This document shows, one piece after another, positions 5,935 to 6,321 of a DNA stretch of 6,321 nt (positions are counted from its first letter, which is position 1; each line of letters begins with the position of its first letter). Source of the stretch: Lentisphaerota bacterium (GTDB lineage: Bacteria; Verrucomicrobiota; Kiritimatiellia; JAAZAB01); contig JAIVGW010000052.1 in assembly GCA_020201415.1 (NCBI GenBank), positions 1-6,321 of the forward strand, written 5' to 3'. A program made the position numbers and the translations under genes. The notes under the pieces are model-generated. The model worked only from the letters and a program-made list of their open reading frames with translations. It ran no database searches and was not told the DNA's origin.

Positions 5935-6321
5935 ATGTCATTGAAATCAAACAAAATAGCGTGGTCTGTGTTTTGGATATTGCTGGGTGTTTATCTTTAC
6001 TTCACTACATGGACATACTTCGAAGCACTAATTGTGCATTATAAGTTGCAACTCCAGACGCCGCGAGAAAACACCATTCTTCTTCCGCTAGAAAAAGGGA
6101 TGCTGACTGTAATCATTGTAAAGATACCAAAGATAATCGGTACTTCAGGAGAAAAAAGAATATTACGCATCGTAACGCCAACAAAAAAGACCAGTTATTA
6201 CAAATTGCCTGATATTCCTTTCGGTCATAAAACGCATACTAAAGTTTTTATTGATGAAAGAGGCGGCAAAGTTCTTCTGGAAGATTCAAATAAGGAAGAA
6301 ACCTTGCGATATTGTCTGGAT
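5935..6321 (+). CDS. Partial gene for a single-pass membrane-anchored protein, function unknown
   Basis: An open frame of 129 codons runs without a stop to the window end, so the protein is cut off at its C-terminus. The ATG at 5935 directly follows an in-frame TAG (5932-5934) and is the first possible start; no good Shine-Dalgarno is visible. Residues 8-25 form a hydrophobic, aromatic-rich segment (IAWSVFWILLGVYLYF) after a short basic start, suggesting an N-in membrane anchor. The rest looks like a soluble, mixed beta domain with alternating hydrophobics (MLTVIIVKI, KRILRIV, TKVFIDE, KVLLED). Composition resembles the Rhs tip and the small membrane protein, so it may belong to the same transferred segment. 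I do not recognise the family. A second immunity-type or accessory protein is possible but unsupported. Confidence 0.6.
   Translation, partial: MSLKSNKIAWSVFWILLGVYLYFTTWTYFEALIVHYKLQLQTPRENTILLPLEKGMLTVIIVKIPKIIGTSGEKRILRIVTPTKKTSYYKLPDIPFGHKTHTKVFIDERGGKVLLEDSNKEETLRYCLD

Overview
The window looks like part of a Gram-negative chromosome with moderately high G+C. It has two Sec-exported proteins at the left and a degraded, AT-shifted Rhs module at the right. The Rhs core wording (GLDLSGSLQGAGGVGG, then an RDPIGE-x-GG-x-NLYGF block) is a style I associate with the PVC group (Lentisphaerota, Kiritimatiellota, Verrucomicrobiota). That placement is inference from recalled families, not from a search.

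Left block (10-4376, + strand): two genes overlap by four bases (ATGA) and probably form a translationally coupled operon. The first encodes a small secreted protein with a CsgG/FlgO-like domain followed by TPR-like helices. The second encodes a 1186-residue secreted protein with its own CsgG/FlgO-like domain, TPRs, a PEGA-like beta domain, a beta-propeller of about six sialidase/GH43-like repeats, and a helical tail. The pair looks like an envelope or periplasmic assembly whose substrate is unknown.

Middle block (4377-5539): after a short AT-rich spacer comes the 3' end of an rhs gene. Its delivery and shell-forming parts are missing. It has what looks like an internal out-of-frame deletion near 4617-4640, so the core is split over two frames. 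The conserved core ends at the DPIGE...NLYGF...VDVHGD block. After that, composition falls sharply (by hand count 62% G+C in 4861-4920 and 35% in 5221-5280) and an unrelated C-terminal tip starts. The tip carries HEKRH and a glutamate 13 residues later, which fits a zincin-type metallopeptidase toxin domain.

Right block (5540-6321): a small two-helix membrane protein with a strong ribosome binding site sits 24 bases after the Rhs tip, where an immunity gene would be expected. About 80 bases further on is a second AT-rich gene encoding a single-pass membrane-anchored protein; it runs off the window end. I see no RNA genes, CRISPR array, transposase or integrase. The most notable item is the orphaned Rhs tip with its candidate immunity gene, left intact next to a broken delivery gene.
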